Below, piece by piece: positions 59,985-64,000 of a stretch of 64,000 nt of DNA. The stretch is from Riptortus pedestris (lineage: Eukaryota; Arthropoda; Insecta; Hemiptera; Alydidae): positions 1,626,001 through 1,690,000 of the forward strand of contig CM032230.1 of the NCBI GenBank assembly GCA_019009955.1, in the 5' to 3' direction. The stretch's first letter is position 1. Each line of letters starts with the position of its first letter. The position numbers and the translations under genes were made by a program. The notes under the pieces are model-generated. The model did no database searches. It was not told the origin of the DNA and saw only the letters and a list, made by a program, of their open reading frames with translations.

Positions 59985-60986
59985 TCAATGCTTGGACTGC
60001 CAGCAGGTACAAATTCCGCCATGCTATACGCTCCGCGTCGTTATCGGGGCCTTGGTCTATTGAGGTGCGAATGGGAGGCACCACTTCAGCATCTAGCAAT
60101 GGCTTGCAAATTGGCGCGGGTGAGCGATTCACTGTTTCAGAGGATCTTCCATTATGAAGCAGAGGCAGACATGTGTCTGAGCAGGTTGGACTTGGAAGTG
60201 GTTTCCAGAGGAGACAAAGTCTCGGTCAAAAAAATTAGGCAGACAGGTCAGAGAAAGGCCTTTGAGGTGTGGGCTTCAAGCAAGTGGCAGGGTGTTGGAG
60301 TCCACCATTTTAAAGAAAACGCAGGACTGAACAAGCATATGACCGAGAAACAGTTTCTCTCTGCTTCAGAATGGACAAACTCTGTCAAACTTAATATAAA
60401 TTACCCCCCATTCCGTGGTGTTCTGGGAGTAGTCTTGAAATCAGCGGATGTTGGATCCCTCTGTCGAAGGTGTGGCAGGGAGACCGAAACACCGGCCCAT
60501 GTGGTCGGGAATTGTCCACATAACATGTTGCTGATCACAAGGCGACATCACCGGGTAAAGCATGCTATCATGGAGCTCCTGAAAGCGAAGAATTTTACAT
60601 GCTTTGAAGAGGTGTACGCCGTCGATGACGCAGGGTCAACGAGGTACGCGGACATTATAGCCTTCAAGGAGAATTGTAAATTTGCCTACATCCTGGACCC
60701 AACGATTAGGTACGAGACCAATGACCCTGATCAAGCGGAGAAGATCCACCAGGAAAAGAAGAATATTTACGAAAAATGTACTAAATTTTATTCGGAAAAA
60801 TTCAGGGAATCATTTGGGGAGCGGGATTTTCTGGTGATAGGCTTGTGGTTCGGTGCCCGAGGAACGGTCCCTAAACGTACACAGACATTTTTTGACGAGG
60901 TGGGAATAGACAAGAAGGCTCTGCAAACCTTGGTCGAGGGTATCATTATTGATACCTTAGGGATTATTTCCCACCATATATTTTAA
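59985..60986 (+). pseudogene. R2-like LINE, C-terminal knuckle and endonuclease (5'-truncated)
   Basis: 332 codons from the first Met (59988) to TAA at 60984-60986. The frame is open a little further up, into Helitron sequence. Residues 1-45 (YAPRRYRGLGLLR) match the end of the reverse-transcriptase domain. Residues 159-176 hold a CCHC knuckle, C-x2-C-x8-H-x4-C (CRRCGRETETPAHVVGNC). Residues 219-265 (RYADIIAF, then YILDPTIRYE, then EKKNIY) fit the PD-(D/E)xK-type endonuclease of R2-clade elements that nicks the target for target-primed reverse transcription. GLWFGARGTVP follows. The RT catalytic region is missing, so it cannot move by itself; 5' truncation is usual for LINEs. The surviving frame is intact, so the insertion is fairly young. 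Confidence 0.9.
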
Positions 60987-61414
60987 TTTTAGCTGTGACC
61001 AGTGATCTTATTATAGATCGACGGATCATATTATTACAATAATGATGTTTCTAATTTATATATAGTGACATTCACCTTTTAGGTTGTTCTCTGTGCTTAT
61101 TTTAGTTAATATTTTAGTTATTGAGCTGACTAAATACAATATGTATTGTTTTACTGTTGTCCTAGGGATTGACGGTTGTTGAGGGAGATGGATACTACCT
61201 CTTTCTCGCCAAAAGTACACAACAGAGCATACACAAAATTCTATGAAACATTATGAATACTAAGTTTTGTCATCGGGCATACAATAGAATATTTTTAAGA
61301 ATGAATTTGGGTTTTTTTTGTGTGTGGCTATTAAATACGAAAAAAAAGTATATTTGATGTGTTTGGGGCTGCTTTTGGGTATAGAAAATGTGATTATTAC
61401 TTAGTTTATAATAA
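60987..61414 (+). other. Probable R2-like 3' UTR, end undefined
   Basis: AT-rich sequence after the R2-like stop. No poly-A tail or target duplication is evident, so the element's 3' boundary is not fixed. Confidence 0.45.
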
Positions 61415-61891
61415 AAAAGTCCGTCACGCGGTCGCTGCGTAAACTAAGCAGATTTCCCATGGGAAGTTTTACAATAGAGAAATCTGCCCAATAAAAAGTG
61501 TAGTAGTAAGGGATATCTAAACTTATTCACGAGGGACGAACAGTTACGAAAACGGCCGCCAGAGCTCTCTTCGGAAAGTACCTAACAGCCGACCACACAC
61601 AGAATACAAATGCAAATATCTCGGTTAATATTCAAGATACAGAATAAATGTATAAAACAATATTTATAGTAAATTTAATTTGCAATAAGATTGATTCTAT
61701 ACAATTTTTCGATCCGACGCATAATAACGGAGATATTTTGAATTTTCAAAAATATTACTCTAAACCCCCCCTCCCACTGGTCCGATTTCAGCCATTAACG
61801 AACATGATCTTTATTTTTATATAAGACGATTAAATTCCGAGTTTGGTAACGATCAAACAAATATTGCGACCGCTAGAGCGTTAACAGACAA

Positions 61892-61933
<42 letters not shown>

Positions 61934-62078
61934 TGAGTAATTTTGAACCGACCTCATTTTCGTCATCTCCTGAGTAGGATCGAAGGACATTTAAAGAAAT
62001 TTTTCGAAAATCGCGTCATGAGTGCGACCTCAATAGCTGATTTCCCTTAAGGGAAATCTGCTAATATATATATATATA

Positions 62079-62692
62079 CTCAACCGCAAAAAAAAAACCG
62101 GACACTTAGATTTAGTCTTATAATTTTGATAAAGACTTAATATATATGTATATTAATCTTTTTAATTAAAATAATTGGTTAATCTATAGGTTATTTAAAC
62201 AAAATCTGCCAAAAGTGAATAATTTTTATTGATTATTTACACAAAAATACAAAATTAAAAAAAAATAAAAAGATAAATTAACGCATTTAAAAAAAAAAAA
62301 TTATTCTTCATTTTTATTACGGTGAATGGTAGACTTCGCTACCCCAAGCGTTTCGGCAATGTAACGTAAGCTCCGGCCTACCATCTAAGTTTGAAAGACC
62401 CATTATTCTGGACCGAAATAAAAATAAAACATTAATTAAAGAAAATGCTTGGTTAATAATTAAAGATGTTTAAATGTGCGAAAAACTACTTCCAGTTTAG
62501 AATAGATGAACTTCGGGACAAATAAATCTAATCTGAGTTTTATCTAAATGTTTACTAATCCTGAAGGGATTAGTTCAATGGCCTTAGACTCTAAATTCTC
62601 TGTAATAACTAGAATACGCACATAAAGAAAATTGCTGAAAATTAGCTTTTAACACGACAAAAATGAAGTCTCCGGTTTTTTTTTGCGGTTGA

Positions 62693-62693
<1 letters not shown>
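62079..62693. mobile_element. Tc1/mariner-type element with terminal inverted repeats
   Basis: Starts CTCAACCGCAAAAAAAAAAC and ends with the inverse (GGTTTTTTTTTGCGGTTGAG), flanked by TA on each side within a TA tract. At about 615 bp it is too short for a whole transposase gene. It encodes a helix-turn-helix remnant (62301-62384, minus), so it is an internally deleted derivative. Tc1/mariner elements insert at TA and duplicate it. Confidence 0.82.
62301..62384 (-). pseudogene. Tc1/mariner transposase HTH remnant
   Basis: 28 codons from ATG (62382-62384) to TAA (62301-62303). SLRYIAETLGVAKSTIHR is a helix-turn-helix of the kind found in the DNA-binding head of Tc1/mariner transposases. A neighbouring frame just upstream (GLSNLDGR) suggests a frameshift. 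No catalytic DDE/D part remains. Confidence 0.65.
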
Positions 62694-62742
<49 letters not shown>

Positions 62743-63075
62743 TATAAAATTTTATAATTTATGAAGGGACCTCATTTTCGTCTTATCTCCTGGGTAGGAT
62801 CAATGGACATTTGAAGAAATTTTTCGAAAATCGCGTCATGAGTACGACCTCAATAGCCTGATTTCCCTAAGGGAAAATCTGCTATATATATATATCTATA
62901 TATCTATATATATATATATAATATACTATGATATATAAATTAATATAATTTTGAACGGACCTCATTTTCGTCATCTCCTGGGTGGGATCAATGGACATTT
63001 GAAGAAATTTTTCGAAACTCGCGTCATGAGCACGACCTCAATAGCTGAATTCCCTTAAGGGAAATCTGCTAAAAA

Positions 63076-64000
63076 TGCTATCCACTAATATGATTTTTGT
63101 GACTAATAATGTTTTGAACGACGAATTTGGATTGAATAGTAACCACTTAACGTTTAGGCTTACAAATTCCAGCATAGATACCACGATTGTCCTAGCTATA
63201 GAACAGGGAGGGGTTGGGGAGTCGGTGATCTGAAGGAGGACTTGCCCCAGACTTAAATAAGTGAATTAGCACACTGGAGATTATATATAAAGTACTGTAA
63301 TCCTCAAGCAATGTCTGGTTAGAGTCATCTCATCTCCTAGGTTCCATAAAACCTCCGGCTGAAGATGTGAAGGGCACGCGTGGCTTGCTGATGGATGGGG
63401 ATAGAGCGCCACTTAACAACTAATAGGCCAATCAATCTACTGCCTAGCTCTACGAGCATAGCAGATAAATGATTTTCATTATTGAAACCAATTATAAAAT
63501 TATCGAATATAATAGAGATTATCACCTCCAATTTTAGCCTATTAAACCCATATGTTATTATTCCTGGCACATCTCTCACTGTAATAAAACTTCGGATAGA
63601 CTAAAAGTTTCTCAATTCAAACTATTAACTGAATCCCTTTAAAGGATTGATATTATTATTATTAATTATTCAAATGAGTTCCGCAACATCGGCGATTTAC
63701 TCATAACTAAATCGTGCACAAAAAAGCGAATAGCAAAAAAAAAATAGAAAGAAGGAAACGTAAAAGGAGTAAACAAAGGTGGTTTTTGAAAGGTTCACTG
63801 GAATAACATTTTTATATGAAACAAACAATATTGTATGGAAACATCAGGGTGGTGAGAAAATAATATAAATGAAAATGATGTAAGATTGACTGAAGGGGGG
63901 GGAGAAATAAAATAAAAATAATAATAATAAAATAAGGAAAAGAGAAAAGCAAAGAAATGAATGCGTTCTAAAAAAAAGAAAGAAAAAAATAGGAGAATAG
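63076..64000. other. Intergenic, A-rich at the end
   Basis: No recognised gene. The strand is A- and purine-rich from about 63715 (GTGCACAAAAAAGCGAA, also found near 49625). The 80-codon minus frame at 63337-63579 has no domain I recognise. Confidence 0.45.

Larger units (their letters stand above)
61415..63075 (+). mobile_element. HINE copy with a triplicated 3' end
   Basis: A complete copy spans 61415-62064 (AAAAAGTCCGTCACGCGGTC to GGAAATCTGCTA, with TA at about 61897-61922). Two further 3' blocks follow, each preceded by a TA tract: about 62745-62886 (GACCTCATTTTCGTC to GGGAAAATCTGCTA) and about 62950-63075 (GAACGGACCTCATTTTCGTC to AAATCTGCTAAAA). The second TA tract is interrupted by a Tc1/mariner-like element. 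Extra tandem 3' ends can arise from TA-tract recombination or from rolling-circle termination read-through. Confidence 0.82.

Noticed and set aside
59988..60986. A host gene encoding a zinc-finger protein
   Set aside because: The CCHC knuckle followed by the R2-type endonuclease block and the RT end identify a retrotransposon fragment.

Overview
This is eukaryotic, AT-rich, non-coding DNA made almost entirely of transposable elements and tandem repeats. The mix suggests an invertebrate, probably an arthropod and perhaps an insect: an R2-like LINE with a C-terminal CCHC knuckle and endonuclease, RNase H-bearing LINE tails, a Penelope-like element with a GIY-YIG domain, a Tigger/pogo transposon, a Tc1/mariner relic, a tRNA-derived SINE, Helitrons ending in CTAG, and a very abundant short element resembling the HINE/DINE-1 class (non-autonomous Helentrons). 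I see no convincing host protein-coding gene, no rRNA and no functional tRNA. The species cannot be named from this window.

The dominant family is called 'HINE' here. The consensus form starts AAAAGTCCGTCACGCAGGGG and has a small 5' hairpin (CGCAG-GGG-CTGCG). The motif AGCAGATTTCCC follows near the 5' end and returns inverted at the 3' end, where it forms the arm of the hairpin GATTTCCC-TTAA-GGGAAATC just before GCTAAAA. An AT-microsatellite lies in the 3' half. I count about ten well-preserved copies (1371, 6917, 7365, 8968, 19407, 20603, 22233, 23142, 32735, 61415) and about a dozen relics. A second family, true Helitrons (5' TC, 3' hairpin then CTAG, inserted between A and T), is repeatedly found inside the HINE microsatellite.

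Layout: 0-1.4 kb, a perfect 22-bp hairpin and a SINE with a 13-bp target duplication. 1.4-4.6 kb, HINE containing a Helitron. 6.9-8.7 kb, a three-level nest (HINE, Helitron, HINE). 11.4-14.4 kb, a 59-bp minisatellite. 16.7-18.7 kb, a 68-bp minisatellite. 19.2-24.8 kb, HINE copies, one of which splits a dead Tigger transposase. 27.1-27.6 kb, a 45-bp minisatellite. 27.8-29.8 kb, a fold-back Penelope-like element with a 142-bp array. 32.7-35.1 kb, HINE and an RNase H LINE fragment. 35.7-36.1 kb, a CpG-rich patch. 41.9-45.8 kb, a probable LTR-retrotransposon 5' end whose gag start runs into a 3.7-kb, 30-bp minisatellite. 50.1-50.9 kb, a 63-bp repeat in inverted arrays. 52.9-53.7 kb, a possible transposase tail and a hammerhead-like motif. 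56.5 kb, a LINE tail. 57.9-61.4 kb, a Helitron with a fold-back insert, joined to a 5'-truncated R2-like LINE. 61.4-63.1 kb, a HINE with a triplicated 3' end and a Tc1/mariner-type insertion.

These elements do not form a pathway. What they show is layered insertion: TA-rich microsatellites carried by one family act as landing sites for others, and short tandem arrays grow out of pieces of transposons. The very long open frames at 42-46 kb and 27 kb follow from repeat units whose length is a multiple of three; I do not regard them as genes. All family calls rest on motif reading and remembered family features, with no database search.
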